This document shows positions 1-9,222 of a stretch of 64,000 nucleotides of DNA, piece by piece. The translations under genes and the position numbers were made by a program. The DNA comes from JAICKM01 sp050998805 (GTDB taxonomy: Bacteria; Chloroflexota; Chloroflexia; QHBQ01; JAICKM01): contig JBPCPV010000015.1 in NCBI GenBank assembly GCA_050998805.1, forward strand, positions 160,711 through 224,710, in the 5' to 3' direction. Position 1 is the first letter of the stretch; every line of letters begins with the position of its first letter. Under the pieces are notes generated by a model. That model had not been told where the DNA came from, ran no database searches, and saw only the letters and a list, made by a program, of their open reading frames with translations.

Positions 1-992
1 GTAAGCAGCGCCGGATCGACCGTGAAGTTGTACTTGATCCGATCTACCAGCTCTTGCGCGGCCTTCGACATGCTCAGTCCAGGCCCAGTCTTCGGCTCGC
101 GGTCCTGCTGCTTGGCGGCCGGCAGCAGGTTGCCGAGCAGCGACAGCAGGAAGACGGCTACAGTGGAGATGATCTCCACGATGCCGACGACCAACGCGCC
201 GATCCCTTGCACGACCGCAAGCAGCGGGCCGAAGAGCGCCGAGGAGAGGCTCTTGTCGAATATGCTGCTAACCAGCACGCCGAGAGCCAGCACAATGCTG
301 ATCAAGCCCAGCGAGAAGACGAACCAGCGGATACCCAGCATCTGCCTGCTGCGTCCGGCTTCGAGCCGCGAGCGGGAGAGCGCGAGCGCGAAAAGGCCGA
401 CAATGAAGATCAGGAAGAGGTCGCGGGTGATCACCGGGGCTATGTATGGGGCGTGAGCCAGCCAGCCGAGCGCGACATAGGCCCCGAAGCTGAGGATCAG
501 AAATAGGGCACGGTCGGTGAGGTCGCCGAGCTCGGGCACAGCACCGCTGAGTGTCTGCCGCCAGATGAAAGCTGCGACTAACGCCACGAGCGCCAACGGT
601 ACGATCACGTTGCCGACGTTGCCGAGGTCACGCGAGATCGCGTTCAGCCCGCCGGGGTCGCTCGCCCGATACGATGTGTAGAGTTCCAGCCATGCGAGGA
701 CGGGCAGCGACGCGAGCGCCGACAGCCCGGCTGCGGCCCGGTAGGTTAGGTCGCCGACTCTTATACGTTCCAGCAGCCAGACCATGCCGCGCGCGAACAG
801 CGCCAGCCCCACGAACGGCCAGACCGACATCCGTGGTGTGCCGTCGCCGTTCGTGCCGCCGAGCAGGGCGAGCAGGGGGTGTACCCAGAGTATGGCGAGC
901 AGCGTACACGCCAGCCCTAGTAGCTCGGCCTGGGTTTCGGCACCGCCGGTTTCTGCCTCCGCGTCTGTCGGCTGCGCTGTGATAGCACTCAT
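1..992 (-). CDS. multi-pass membrane protein of a DUF58 cluster, C-terminus outside window
   Basis: The frame is open from an ATG at 992 to the window edge, so only about 330 N-terminal residues are visible. They hold roughly seven to nine hydrophobic segments (for example WPFVGLALFARGMVWLLE and FLIFIVGLFALALS) and then a charged stretch beginning LLPAAKQQDREPK near residue 305. The start codon overlaps the stop of the DUF58 gene (ATGA), so the two are probably translationally coupled. In many bacteria DUF58 genes sit beside a membrane transglutaminase or a DUF4129 protein; this may be one of these, but the deciding domain lies outside the window. The membrane-protein call is firm, the family is inferred. 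Confidence 0.75.
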   Translation of the reverse strand, partial: MSAITAQPTDAEAETGGAETQAELLGLACTLLAILWVHPLLALLGGTNGDGTPRMSVWPFVGLALFARGMVWLLERIRVGDLTYRAAAGLSALASLPVLAWLELYTSYRASDPGGLNAISRDLGNVGNVIVPLALVALVAAFIWRQTLSGAVPELGDLTDRALFLILSFGAYVALGWLAHAPYIAPVITRDLFLIFIVGLFALALSRSRLEAGRSRQMLGIRWFVFSLGLISIVLALGVLVSSIFDKSLSSALFGPLLAVVQGIGALVVGIVEIISTVAVFLLSLLGNLLPAAKQQDREPKTGPGLSMSKAAQELVDRIKYNFTVDPALL

Positions 993-2338
993 CGCCGTGC
1001 CGGCCTCCCGCTTCCGTCTCCGTAGAATGGTCGCCGCTGTAGGGCGTCCCTGGCGTTGGCAGCGGTGACCCAACGACCGTCGGCACCGCTGCCAGCCTGC
1101 GCCCCGGACGGCATGGCCGTTCCCGGTGCCCACTTCACCTGCAAGTACTCGGCGTCGCGGGGCGGCGGGATGTGGTAGAGCAGCAGGCCCGGCAGGGGCA
1201 GCGGCGGCTCGTAGGTCAGCGCGCAGACCACCACGCGCATCCCCCGCTCTCGGAGCCGGAGGAGTGCGCCACGCAGTGGGTCCGGCAGCACCGGGCAGAT
1301 AGCTACTACCGTACTGCCGATCGGCAGGCTCTGAGTGCCGGTCCGCAGCACCTCGCTGAAGCCGCGCACCGGGTAGATGACCATCCGCGCCAGCCCTTCT
1401 AGCAGGCGGGTCAACTGCTCGGGGCTGCTGCTCGGCGGGATACGCACGGCCTCGCCGCCGTCGGCTGCCGGCGCGTTCGACTGGAGGCCGAAACTCCACC
1501 GCTGCGTCGCCGCATATCGGGCCAGCGATGCCGCCACCACAATCGCCCACTCGGCGGCGGTATTGTCCACGCCCTCGTAAACGTGGGTCCATGTCTCGAC
1601 GCTCACGAAGAGCATCAGGGTGTGGGTCGTTGTCTGGTCGTAGACCCGGACCTGTAGCTGCTGGGTGCGGGCCGTGGCCTTCCAGTGGACCCGTTTGAAC
1701 GGGTCTTCGGGCCGGTATTCGCGCACCCCCGCCGTGCGTAGCGGGTCTTCGAGGAGCCGCCGCTGGGCGCGCATGTCGCCGAACGGACGGCGCGGCGGCA
1801 GGCCAAGCTCGGCCAGGTCAACCATTTTGGGGTAGACGAAGAGCTTGGCCGGCACTGACTGCTCGGTTTCGCTGGTGAAGATCCCGAACATGTCGCCGGA
1901 GCGTAGCTTCACCGGCCCAAAGCTGTAGAGGCCGCGCGCCCTACATTCGAGCCGGTAGTGCCAATGTATCCTCTCGAACCAGCGCATCGCCGTCGTATGC
2001 GCGACGATCACCTCGCGCGGCAGCGAGAGCAGATCAGGCATCTTGCCGACGAACTCCAACTGCTTCGGGAAAATCTCCTCGGTTTCGAGCCACGAGAGCG
2101 GCAGCAGCTTGAAGTTGGTGAGCGACACATCGAGGTTCACCGACTCGCCCCAGAACAAGTGGCTCTCCGAAAAGCCCCGTGCGTAGGTCACGCCTTGCAA
2201 GCAAATCCGCTGCCAGCCCCAGGCAATCGCCAGCGTCAGCCCACTCAGCACGCCGATGCTCACCAGTATCGGCTCGCGCAGCAGCACGCCGAGCGCCAGC
2301 AGGAAGAGCACAACGTACAGAGCGCGGCGAGCAAACAT
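989..2338 (-). CDS. DUF58 domain-containing protein
   Basis: A 449-residue protein with two N-terminal hydrophobic stretches (residues about 5-45), a beta-rich middle, and the family hallmark YRPEDPFKRVHWKATAR near residue 215. DUF58 proteins have a VWA-like fold and usually accompany MoxR ATPases and transglutaminase membrane proteins; their biochemical role is poorly known. Its stop overlaps the start of the next membrane gene. A -10-like TATAAT ends only 6 nt before the ATG, which suggests a leaderless transcript. Confidence 0.9.
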   Translation of the reverse strand: MFARRALYVVLFLLALGVLLREPILVSIGVLSGLTLAIAWGWQRICLQGVTYARGFSESHLFWGESVNLDVSLTNFKLLPLSWLETEEIFPKQLEFVGKMPDLLSLPREVIVAHTTAMRWFERIHWHYRLECRARGLYSFGPVKLRSGDMFGIFTSETEQSVPAKLFVYPKMVDLAELGLPPRRPFGDMRAQRRLLEDPLRTAGVREYRPEDPFKRVHWKATARTQQLQVRVYDQTTTHTLMLFVSVETWTHVYEGVDNTAAEWAIVVAASLARYAATQRWSFGLQSNAPAADGGEAVRIPPSSSPEQLTRLLEGLARMVIYPVRGFSEVLRTGTQSLPIGSTVVAICPVLPDPLRGALLRLRERGMRVVVCALTYEPPLPLPGLLLYHIPPPRDAEYLQVKWAPGTAMPSGAQAGSGADGRWVTAANARDALQRRPFYGDGSGRPARR

Positions 2339-2344
2339 GGGTCT

Positions 2345-2350
2345 ATTATA
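2345..2350 (-). promoter_or_regulatory. -10 element of the DUF58 gene, leaderless spacing
   Basis: TATAAT on the minus strand, 6 nt upstream of the ATG at 2338, so transcription would begin at about the A of the start codon. No consensus -35 is seen 17 nt further upstream; that position lies inside the CAGCTTT repeat. There is no Shine-Dalgarno sequence before the ATG. Confidence 0.5.
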
Positions 2351-2357
2351 GCATATT

Positions 2358-2391
2358 GGCTTTCAGCTTTCAGCTTTCAGCCGTCAGTGGG
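2358..2391. repeat. iterated CAGCTTT / CCGTCAG repeat word
   Basis: Three copies of a CTTTCAG unit followed by CCGTCAG. The same word family recurs at 39733-39755, 62629-62740 and 63752-63862. It lies in the promoter region of the DUF58 gene. Confidence 0.7.
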
Positions 2392-2462
2392 ACAGCCACC
2401 TTGACAGTCCGAGGCGCTCTCACACGTAATGAGCGCAAGAAGCGATAAGGAGGGATACCGCG

Positions 2463-3063
2463 ATGGCCCAAACTATAGAGCAGACCACACAAACCGTACA
2501 AGCCGCGGCCCTACCCGCCCGCTACTTGTTCACGGTCGAAGACTACCAGCGGATGGCCGAAGTCGGCATACTCCGGGAAGATGACCGGCTCGAACTCATC
2601 TGTGGGGAGATCATAAGAAATGTCGCCTATCGGTAGCCGTCATGCCGCCAGTGTGAGTCAACTCAACGGGTTGTTAGTCACCTTTTTTGGACAGAAGGCC
2701 ACGATCAACGTCCAGAACCCGTTCGTTCTCGGCGGGCGCTCTGAGCCGCAGCCCGACTTGACCGTAGTTCGCTCTCGCGCGGACCGCTACAAGACCGCGC
2801 TGGCGATGCCGCCCGATGTGATGCTTCTCATCGAGGTCTCAGACACCACGCTCAACTATGACCGCAACACCAAGCTGCCGCTTTACGCCGGGGCCGGCAT
2901 ACCCGAAGTCTGGATAGTCAACATCGGTGGGGAGACCATCGAGATCTACACCCAGCCGACAGGAGGCGCATATGCGCCGCCACAGATCGTCAAGCGAGGA
3001 GAGTCCTTCACCTCCCCGACCATCCCCGGCCCTGCCCTGACCGCCGACGACATACTGCTATAG
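2463..3063 (+). pseudogene. Uma2 family endonuclease, frameshifted
   Basis: The first frame begins at an ATG at 2463 behind AGGAGGG, reads a typical Uma2 N-terminus (FTVEDYQRMAEVG, then DRLELICGEIIR) and stops at 2634-2636. The rest of the domain continues in another frame from 2620 with MSPIGSRHAA, PDLTVVR, LLIEVSDTTL and the catalytic-core stretch ending AGIPEVWIVN. Removing one A from the AAA at 2618-2620 restores GEIIRMSPIG, the usual family sequence. Uma2 proteins are PD-(D/E)XK nucleases of unclear role, often in many copies; an intact relative is at 54658. Either a decayed gene or a sequencing indel. Confidence 0.85.
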
Positions 3064-3115
3064 CGGTATGCCGTCGGGAGCGAATGGTTGGTATCAAGGT
3101 GTAGGGATCTCCGGG

Positions 3116-3625
3116 TTACTCGAACGGCCGGCCATACCGTTCCCGGTGAGCTACCTCCGCCATCGGTTTACGCTCCTTCTTCCCCTTGCCGGCCGTCCCG
3201 GCCCTGTAGCCTATAGGCAGAATCGCCAACACATCCAATTCTGCGGGAATACCCAGTAGCGGTTTGACACTGTCAAGCCCACCGCTGAAGCCCACCCAGT
3301 TCGAGGCCAGCCCTTCCGAATGCGCCGTCAGCAGCATGGACTGGATCGCGCGGCTCGCGTCCGAGACGGCAAACGGAGTCTTGTCGATCGCCACGACAAC
3401 CGCCACAGGAGCCTGGGCGATATACGGCCCGGTGCGTGCTAGTGTCGCCAACTGGCGCAAAATGTCACGGTCTTGCACCACGATGAAGTGCCAGGGCTGC
3501 GAGTTGCTTGCGCTGGCCGTCAGCTGGCCCGCCTCTACGATACGCCGGACGAGCGCCTCCGGCACAGGCGTCTCCTGATAGCTCCGAACAGCGGTCAGAG
3601 TCCGTACTGCCTCAAACACATCCAT
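3116..3625 (-). CDS. nitroreductase family protein
   Basis: A 169-residue FMN-dependent nitroreductase-type protein. The N-terminal RxVRSYQETPVP pattern and the SNSQPWHFIVV segment (residues about 41-52), which contacts FMN and the nicotinamide, are typical; a GLASNWVGF segment lies near residue 108. These enzymes use NAD(P)H to reduce nitro compounds, quinones or similar substrates in the cytoplasm. It is at the shorter end of the family. The real substrate cannot be told from sequence. Confidence 0.88.
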   Translation of the reverse strand: MDVFEAVRTLTAVRSYQETPVPEALVRRIVEAGQLTASASNSQPWHFIVVQDRDILRQLATLARTGPYIAQAPVAVVVAIDKTPFAVSDASRAIQSMLLTAHSEGLASNWVGFSGGLDSVKPLLGIPAELDVLAILPIGYRAGTAGKGKKERKPMAEVAHRERYGRPFE

Positions 3626-3811
3626 GACTTCCCCCTTTGTAATGCCTCGCTCGGCCAGAGTGCGCCTCGTCCCGGGCCACCAGCAGACAGTCTTGGAGCG
3701 ACTCCAACCGGCGGTAGTGGGCGAACCTCTTGCCCCGGTCGTAGGCTTCAGTGGACGGCAATGCCCGGCGTTATCTCGACGCGCCGGTCAAGTACTTTGG
3801 TTTTCATCGTC

Positions 3812-4504
3812 TCAGATAAGGTGCTCGCGCAGGAACGCGACGGTGCGCTCCCATGCCCGCTTGGAGGCTTCGGGAGCGTATTCGGGGCGGTTGCTCTCGA
3901 AGAACCAGTGTTTGGTGTTGGGGTAGGTGTAGAAGTCGGGTGTATGTCCGGCGGCTTTCATTTTGGCTTCAAAAGCGTGCGCCGCTTCTTCGTTCGACTC
4001 GAACTGGTCGTCGGAGGCCCAGTGACCCTGTAGAGGCGCGTTTGCATTCTCGTGATAGTCTGCATTCCAATCGGTCCCTCCGTAGAATACAACTACGGCG
4101 GCTATCTCGGGTCGTAGGGTGGCAAGCCATGTGACATATGCCGCGCCCATCGAGAAGCCGATCGCGCCGATACGTGCGCTGTGCCCTTGCACATTGGGAC
4201 TATTCAGCAGATAGTCGAGAGCGACCTGCTCTTTGGCGACGGCTTTTTCTCCGCCATCTTCTTCGAGGGCTCTGACGAGGGCTTCGGCTTCGGGGATTGT
4301 GGAGGCGGTGCGGTCGTCGTAGAGGTCGGGGGCGAGGACGGTGTAACCTTCGGCAGAGAGGCGGTCGGCCAGGCCGGTGAAAAATTCGTTTAGGCCCCAC
4401 CAGGCATGGCAAAGCAGCACGCCCGGCCCTTTGCCGTCCTCTGGTACAGCCAGATAGGCGCGCAACGGATCGCCTTGTCTTTCGATAGATACGAATTCGC
4501 CCAT
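3812..4504 (-). CDS. dienelactone hydrolase family protein
   Basis: A 230-residue alpha/beta hydrolase. The N-terminal GVLLCHAWWGLNEF and LAPDLYDD segments are those of the dienelactone hydrolase family. The nucleophile elbow is GFSMGA (Ser instead of the Cys of classical dienelactone hydrolase), with an acid in the ASDDQFE segment and the catalytic His in YPNTKHWF. It probably cleaves an ester or lactone; carboxymethylenebutenolide itself is less likely given the Ser. The gene stands alone, with the nitroreductase downstream. Confidence 0.88.
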   Translation of the reverse strand: MGEFVSIERQGDPLRAYLAVPEDGKGPGVLLCHAWWGLNEFFTGLADRLSAEGYTVLAPDLYDDRTASTIPEAEALVRALEEDGGEKAVAKEQVALDYLLNSPNVQGHSARIGAIGFSMGAAYVTWLATLRPEIAAVVVFYGGTDWNADYHENANAPLQGHWASDDQFESNEEAAHAFEAKMKAAGHTPDFYTYPNTKHWFFESNRPEYAPEASKRAWERTVAFLREHLI

Positions 4505-4519
4505 GTGGTTTGTTCTCCG

Positions 4520-5653
4520 CTAGGCCACTTCCACAAACTCCACTGCCGCTTTCGTATCGAGAAAACCTTCCAGTCGTTTCGCCTCAGTCTCTATCCCTCT
4601 GCGAACCTTCTCAGCAGGCGTGGCAAACATTCTGACTTTCACAAGCGTTTGACCCTTCCGCGTTTCGTACTCCCACACTCCCTCTATCCTACCGTCCGCA
4701 AGCACCACGGCGCTAACCCACGCCGCAGGACGAAACACCTTGCCTCTGTGCTCCTTGGCAAGCACCGGCTCAAGATTACGACTTTGCGTCAGCACATACA
4801 CATCAAACATAGGCAGCAACCTCACACTATGCTCCGCTTTCACTTTCTCCATCGATTCAAGCGTCGACCTGAGCACTGTCGCCTTCCACCCCTCCACATC
4901 CACCGTCTCCACTTCATCCCCCAGCGACTCGAACATCTTCTTCCCGAAGGCCGTCCCTCCGCCGTCCCACCAGAAGCTGAAGTCTCGGGGCGTGGCTGGG
5001 CCGTACGTCCGTAGGTAGCGTCGTGTGACCTCCTGCTGCGCCTCCGTCGGCTCCCACTCTTTCCACGCTCTGAGCCACTTGCGGGGGTTCACAAAGGTAT
5101 TAGTGCGGCCCTCACTCGGCCCGAAGCAAAGCTCGCCCCTGAACATCGATGGCTTCCAGAGTGTCCCCCAACTTGACTCAAGCAGCGCCCTGCTCACCTC
5201 AGGCGTCTTCATCCGCTCGGCCACGCCGTTCGCTAGCGCTTCCCGCGTCATCGGCTCATCGCCAAGCACTTCAGGCACTGCCTGCAAAAACTCGTCGTAC
5301 TGCGCCTCCGTAAAGCCAAATTGGAGGAAGTTATGGAGTCGGTATCGCCCCGCATCCGCGCACCGCGCCGCCACCACCAGGGGCAAGTCCTCGGCGGCAA
5401 ATAGATGAATAGTCCCGCGCATGGCCCACGTCTTGACGAGCGTGCGATCCTGCCACAGCGCCCTCTGCACATCTGCGCGCTTCAGCCCATCCACCCGTGC
5501 CACGATCGACAGCTCGGCAGCCGACATGACTTGCGCTTGCACTCCAAGCACGCACTCAACCGCCCTAATAAAGTTGCGCCGCCCCAACCTCGGCACCAAA
5601 CACTGTTGCTCCAACCTCCACGCTTGCACTTGCTCCCATGTCAACGAAATCAT
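4520..5653 (-). CDS. winged-helix DNA glycosylase, AlkZ/YcaQ (HTH_42) family
   Basis: About 377 residues from the Met of MISLTWEQ (the frame is open to 5689, but the extra 12 codons do not match the family). The protein carries the GVQAQ motif near residue 37 and TWAMRGTIHLF near residue 76, both hallmarks of HTH_42 proteins. In AlkZ the two Gln of QxQ are catalytic and remove bulky N-alkyl adducts and interstrand crosslinks. Here the second position is Gln as in AlkZ, not Asp as in E. coli YcaQ. Base composition looks less GC-rich than the flanking genes, which hints at transfer. Confidence 0.82.
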   Translation of the reverse strand: MISLTWEQVQAWRLEQQCLVPRLGRRNFIRAVECVLGVQAQVMSAAELSIVARVDGLKRADVQRALWQDRTLVKTWAMRGTIHLFAAEDLPLVVAARCADAGRYRLHNFLQFGFTEAQYDEFLQAVPEVLGDEPMTREALANGVAERMKTPEVSRALLESSWGTLWKPSMFRGELCFGPSEGRTNTFVNPRKWLRAWKEWEPTEAQQEVTRRYLRTYGPATPRDFSFWWDGGGTAFGKKMFESLGDEVETVDVEGWKATVLRSTLESMEKVKAEHSVRLLPMFDVYVLTQSRNLEPVLAKEHRGKVFRPAAWVSAVVLADGRIEGVWEYETRKGQTLVKVRMFATPAEKVRRGIETEAKRLEGFLDTKAAVEFVEVA

Positions 5654-5855
5654 CTGAGGAACCCCCAAGACGCACTGCCAGCATTCCATCTGTAACTACC
5701 AGATCGTACCTTCCGCGCATGGCACATAGCTCACCTTCCGCTTTGCACGTACCTCTCCTATGCCGCTAGATTATCCTTATAGCACAAATGAGCGATGCAT
5801 GCAACCTGGGGACTCTTATTCAGTGGGTTCGGGGTTCCGGCCCCCAGGCGGGTCA

Positions 5856-6491
5856 TCAGGCCCATCCACTTGGCTTCCGGGCGATGACCCACAGGAAGGT
5901 GACCGGCCCGCCATGTTCCTCGGCGGTCTCTTCCTGCGCGCTCACCAACTCGAAACCGGCGTCGGTGACCAGTCGCCGGTTTGTTGCGCTGTCCCAGCTG
6001 CTCCAGTACATCGGTGCGCCCAGCCAGTCGGCCTCATAGCCCGCTTCGGTCGGTCTGGCTCCCATCGTGGCGACCAGCGAACCGCCGGGGCGCAGCCACT
6101 GGGCAATTGCGGCCAAGAGTGCCGGTTGTTCGGAGCGCGGCACATGGATCAGTGAATAAAACGCGGCAACGGCAGCAAAGCCGTCGTCGGGCAAATCGAG
6201 CGCCGTCATATCGGCCTGGATGAAAGTCGCCCCAGGCACCGCAGCGCGCGCCAGCGCAATGTGCCGCCCCGAAATATCAACCCCGGTCACGCGGAAGCGC
6301 GCCGCCAAAGCCAGTGTGGTCGGCACGCCCGATCCGCAACCGAGGTCCAGCACCGGCTCGCCCGCAGGCACATGATCGAGCAGCCACTTGGTATAGTTGG
6401 AACGTGCTTCATCGTGGGCACGGGTGGCCCAGTCGCGGTATGTCTCCGCGATAGCGTCGTAGCCTTCGGCGACGATCCGTTTCGATTCCAT
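5856..6491 (-). CDS. class I SAM-dependent methyltransferase
   Basis: About 211 residues, starting at the ATG of MESKRIVAEG, which has an AGGAG box eight bases upstream; the longer frame to 6524 lacks one. Motif I is VLDLGCGSGVPT (about residues 48-59), followed by TGVDISG, QADMTALDLPDDGFAA and HVPRSEQ, the usual Methyltransf_11/25 order. The substrate is unknown. The next gene upstream on the same strand is a PPOX-type flavin protein. Confidence 0.88.
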   Translation of the reverse strand: MESKRIVAEGYDAIAETYRDWATRAHDEARSNYTKWLLDHVPAGEPVLDLGCGSGVPTTLALAARFRVTGVDISGRHIALARAAVPGATFIQADMTALDLPDDGFAAVAAFYSLIHVPRSEQPALLAAIAQWLRPGGSLVATMGARPTEAGYEADWLGAPMYWSSWDSATNRRLVTDAGFELVSAQEETAEEHGGPVTFLWVIARKPSGWA

Positions 6492-6554
6492 CCTTTCTCT
6501 CCTGTGCCCACCACGGGCCGACACTGTATGCCTCCCGCAGATGGTGCATCGTGC

Positions 6555-6950
6555 TTACCCTGGTCTGACCACGAAAAAGATACGGTCGCCCCAATCACCG
6601 GAAGCCGCGTTAGCTCGTGTGACTATCTGCCCGTACTCGGGGTATTTGGCGAGCAGCGCGGCGTCGGCTTTCGGGGAATCCTCCACCGCTAGGATACGTG
6701 CCGAACCCGGTGCCTCCGGCCCCAGCACTTGCCCATTCCAGGTTGATGGTGCCACAGTCACGCGCTCCGTCGCCCGCATGCGCTTCGCCTTGCCGGTGTT
6801 CGTCGATGTCGTGCCGTACAGCACGCCACCGTCCTGCGCGAACCAGACCGTAGTCGGCGCAGCCCGGCCGTCGCGGCGGAAGGTAGTCAGCACCATAAAC
6901 TGCGCGCCCGCTAACGCCGGGAACGCAGGCCTCTCCATCATCTCTCTCAT
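6555..6950 (-). CDS. PPOX class F420- or flavin-dependent protein
   Basis: A 131-residue split-barrel protein. The sequence FMVLTTFRRDGRAAPTTVWFA near the N-terminus matches the TIGR03666/Rv2061-like group of pyridoxamine-5'-phosphate-oxidase-fold proteins, many of which bind F420 and some FMN. No catalytic partner is linked. Whether this organism makes F420 cannot be judged here. Confidence 0.85.
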   Translation of the reverse strand: MREMMERPAFPALAGAQFMVLTTFRRDGRAAPTTVWFAQDGGVLYGTTSTNTGKAKRMRATERVTVAPSTWNGQVLGPEAPGSARILAVEDSPKADAALLAKYPEYGQIVTRANAASGDWGDRIFFVVRPG

Positions 6951-7144
6951 TACCCTGCTCCTAACTTGTGGGCTGCACTAGTAGGCTGAATCCAACGCCC
7001 TAGCCTCGCCCCGGTGCTCTGATGCCGAGGATCGGCGGCGTAGATTGGGTGACTTCCTACAGAGCGACATGCGCTACGCGGCGATAGCTCATCGCCGCTC
7101 TCCTTGTCCGATCTGATCGCCATTATAGCAAGCGCCGGGGAAGT

Positions 7145-7174
7145 TTGACAAGCCGGCACTCGCTGTGCTAAGAT
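7145..7174 (+). promoter_or_regulatory. sigma-70 type promoter of the fabG operon
   Basis: TTGACA at 7145-7150 and TAAGAT at 7169-7174 with an 18-nt spacer. The predicted start of transcription lies about 40 nt before the fabG GTG codon. Confidence 0.7.
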
Positions 7175-7223
7175 CCAGTATCTGGCCTGGCTTGGGCCAA
7201 TGACCGCACAGGAGGGCATAGAC

Positions 7224-7973
7224 GTGGCAGATTTAGCGGGACGAGTCGCGCTCGTGACAGGCGCGGGCCGTGGTATCGGCCGTGCAACGGCTCTGCGGCT
7301 GGCTAAGGGCGGGGCGACGGTCGTCGTGAACTACAACGCGAGCGAAGCACCTGCCCAGGAAGTGATCGGCCTGATCGAGTCGGACGGCGGCAAGGCGGTC
7401 GCCGTGCAGGCCGATGTCAGCGACCCGGCGCAGACAGACGCGATGATCGCCCGCGTGACCAAAGAATGTGGCGGGCTGCATATTCTCGTCAGCAACGCCG
7501 GCATCACCCGCGACAACCTGCTGATGCGGATGAGCCAGGGCGAGTGGGACGACGTGATGAACACGAACCTGCGCGCGAGCTACTTCCTCGTGAAGGCAGC
7601 CAGCCGCCAGATGGTCCGCCAGCGGTACGGGCGGATCGTCGTCGTCTCATCGGTCGTCGGGCTGACCGGCAACGCCGGCCAGGCGAACTACGCGGCCGCG
7701 AAGGCTGGCCTGATCGCCTTCGCCAAGTCGGTCGCGGCCGAGTTCGCGCAGCGCAACATCACGGCGAACGCCGTCGCACCCGGCTTCATAGAGACCGACA
7801 TCACATCCGGCCTGCCCGACGACGTGAAGGCGGCTATCATGGCCCGTATCCCAATGGCCCGCTACGGCAAGCCTGAAGAGGTTGCCGACGCCATAGCCTT
7901 CCTGGCAAGCGACGAGGCCGCGTACATCACCGGCCAGGTGCTTAACGTTGACGGCGGTATGGTGATGTTCTAA
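7224..7973 (+). CDS. fabG: 3-oxoacyl-[ACP] reductase
   Basis: A 249-residue short-chain dehydrogenase that reduces 3-oxoacyl-ACP with NADPH in fatty acid elongation. The cofactor motif TGAGRGIG is near residue 12, the NNAG-equivalent SNAG near residue 90, and the Ser-Tyr-Lys triad lies in VSSVVGLTGNAGQANYAAAK. The GTG at 7224 is chosen because AGGAGGG ends 7 nt before it and the protein then begins right at the fold; the upstream ATG at 7200 has no such site. It is the first gene of fabG-fabF-fabF. A short-chain reductase for another pathway is possible, but the two KAS genes behind it favour FabG. Confidence 0.93.
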   Translation: MADLAGRVALVTGAGRGIGRATALRLAKGGATVVVNYNASEAPAQEVIGLIESDGGKAVAVQADVSDPAQTDAMIARVTKECGGLHILVSNAGITRDNLLMRMSQGEWDDVMNTNLRASYFLVKAASRQMVRQRYGRIVVVSSVVGLTGNAGQANYAAAKAGLIAFAKSVAAEFAQRNITANAVAPGFIETDITSGLPDDVKAAIMARIPMARYGKPEEVADAIAFLASDEAAYITGQVLNVDGGMVMF

Positions 7974-7984
7974 GGGTGTGCGCT

Positions 7985-9220
7985 ATGCGTAGAGTCGTGA
8001 TTACAGGCATGGGCGCTGTGACGCCTGTGGGCAATACGATACCGGAGACATGGGAGGCGTTGAAGGCTGGGCGGTCGGGCGTCGCGCGCATCACGCTCTT
8101 CGACCCCAGCCCTTTCGAGGTCCAGATCGCCGGCGAGGTCAAGGGCTTCGACAACTCCGGCATCCACCCGAAAGAGCTGCGGCATATGGACCGCAATACC
8201 CAGTTCGCCATCGTCGCCGGGCAAGAGGCCCTGCGCGACGCAGGCTACGAGATCGGCGAGCACAACGCCGAACGGACAGGCGTGATCCTCGGCACAGCTG
8301 CCGGCGGCCTGAACACGATCCTGAGCCAGCAGAAGACCCTTGAAGAGCGTGGCCCCCGCCGAGTTAGCCCGTTCTTCATCCCGAACATGCTGCCCGATGC
8401 CGCGTCGGGGCAGCTGGCGATCGCGGTCGGAGCGCGGGGGCCGAACATGGCGATTGTCTCGGCCTGTGCGACCGGCGGGCACGCGATAGGCGAGGCGTGG
8501 GAGACGATCCGGCGTGGAGACGCCGACGCGGTTCTGGCCGGAGGCACAGAGGCAGTGCTCGTTCCGCTCGTCATCGCCGGTTTCTGCGTGATGCGCGCCC
8601 TGGCGAACGACCCCGACCCGACTCGGGCATCTAAGCCGTTCGACAAGAACCGCAACGGCTTCGTGATCGCCGAGGGCTGCGGAATGATGCTACTCGAAGA
8701 TCTGGAGAGCGCGCTTGCGCGGGGCGCGCCTATCCACGCCGAGGTCGTCGGCTACGGCTCGACCAATGACGCCTTCGACATGGCCGGGCAGCGCGAGAGC
8801 GGCGTGGCAGCGATCCGTATGATGCAGATCGCTCTACGCAAGGCTGGGCTGCGGCCCGAAGAAGTGGACTTCGTGAGCGCACACGGCACCGGCACGCCGC
8901 TCAACGATAAGATAGAGACACTGGCGATCAAACAGGTCTTCGGCGAGCACGCCCACAAGCTGGTCATCTCGTCGTTCAAGTCTATGACGGGGCACATGAT
9001 GGGCGCTTCGGGCGCTATCGGGGCCATCGTCTCCGCGCTGGCGATCCGCGACAGCCTGATCCCGCCAACGATCAATTACACCACACCCGATCCCGACTGC
9101 GACCTTGATTACAACACCGGCGGCCTGCGCGAGCAGCCAGTCGAAACGGCGATCAGCAATGCAATCGGCCTCGGCGGGCACAACTCGTGCGTAGTCATCC
9201 GCAAGTACAGAGAGGGCTAA
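7985..9220 (+). CDS. fabF: 3-oxoacyl-[ACP] synthase II (first copy)
   Basis: A 411-residue KAS II starting at MRRVVITGMG. It condenses malonyl-ACP with acyl-ACP. The triad is complete: Cys161 in SACATGG, His300 in HGTGTP and His337 in GHMMGASG. The gene starts 11 nt after fabG and ends 2 nt before the second copy. The two copies are clearly divergent, so this is an old duplication or separate specialisation. Confidence 0.93.
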   Translation: MRRVVITGMGAVTPVGNTIPETWEALKAGRSGVARITLFDPSPFEVQIAGEVKGFDNSGIHPKELRHMDRNTQFAIVAGQEALRDAGYEIGEHNAERTGVILGTAAGGLNTILSQQKTLEERGPRRVSPFFIPNMLPDAASGQLAIAVGARGPNMAIVSACATGGHAIGEAWETIRRGDADAVLAGGTEAVLVPLVIAGFCVMRALANDPDPTRASKPFDKNRNGFVIAEGCGMMLLEDLESALARGAPIHAEVVGYGSTNDAFDMAGQRESGVAAIRMMQIALRKAGLRPEEVDFVSAHGTGTPLNDKIETLAIKQVFGEHAHKLVISSFKSMTGHMMGASGAIGAIVSALAIRDSLIPPTINYTTPDPDCDLDYNTGGLREQPVETAISNAIGLGGHNSCVVIRKYREG

Positions 9221-9222
9221 TC

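Noticed and set aside
22..986. Plus-strand frames opposite the first membrane gene
   Set aside because: They mirror a continuous minus-strand frame with clear membrane helices and a coupled start; shadows.
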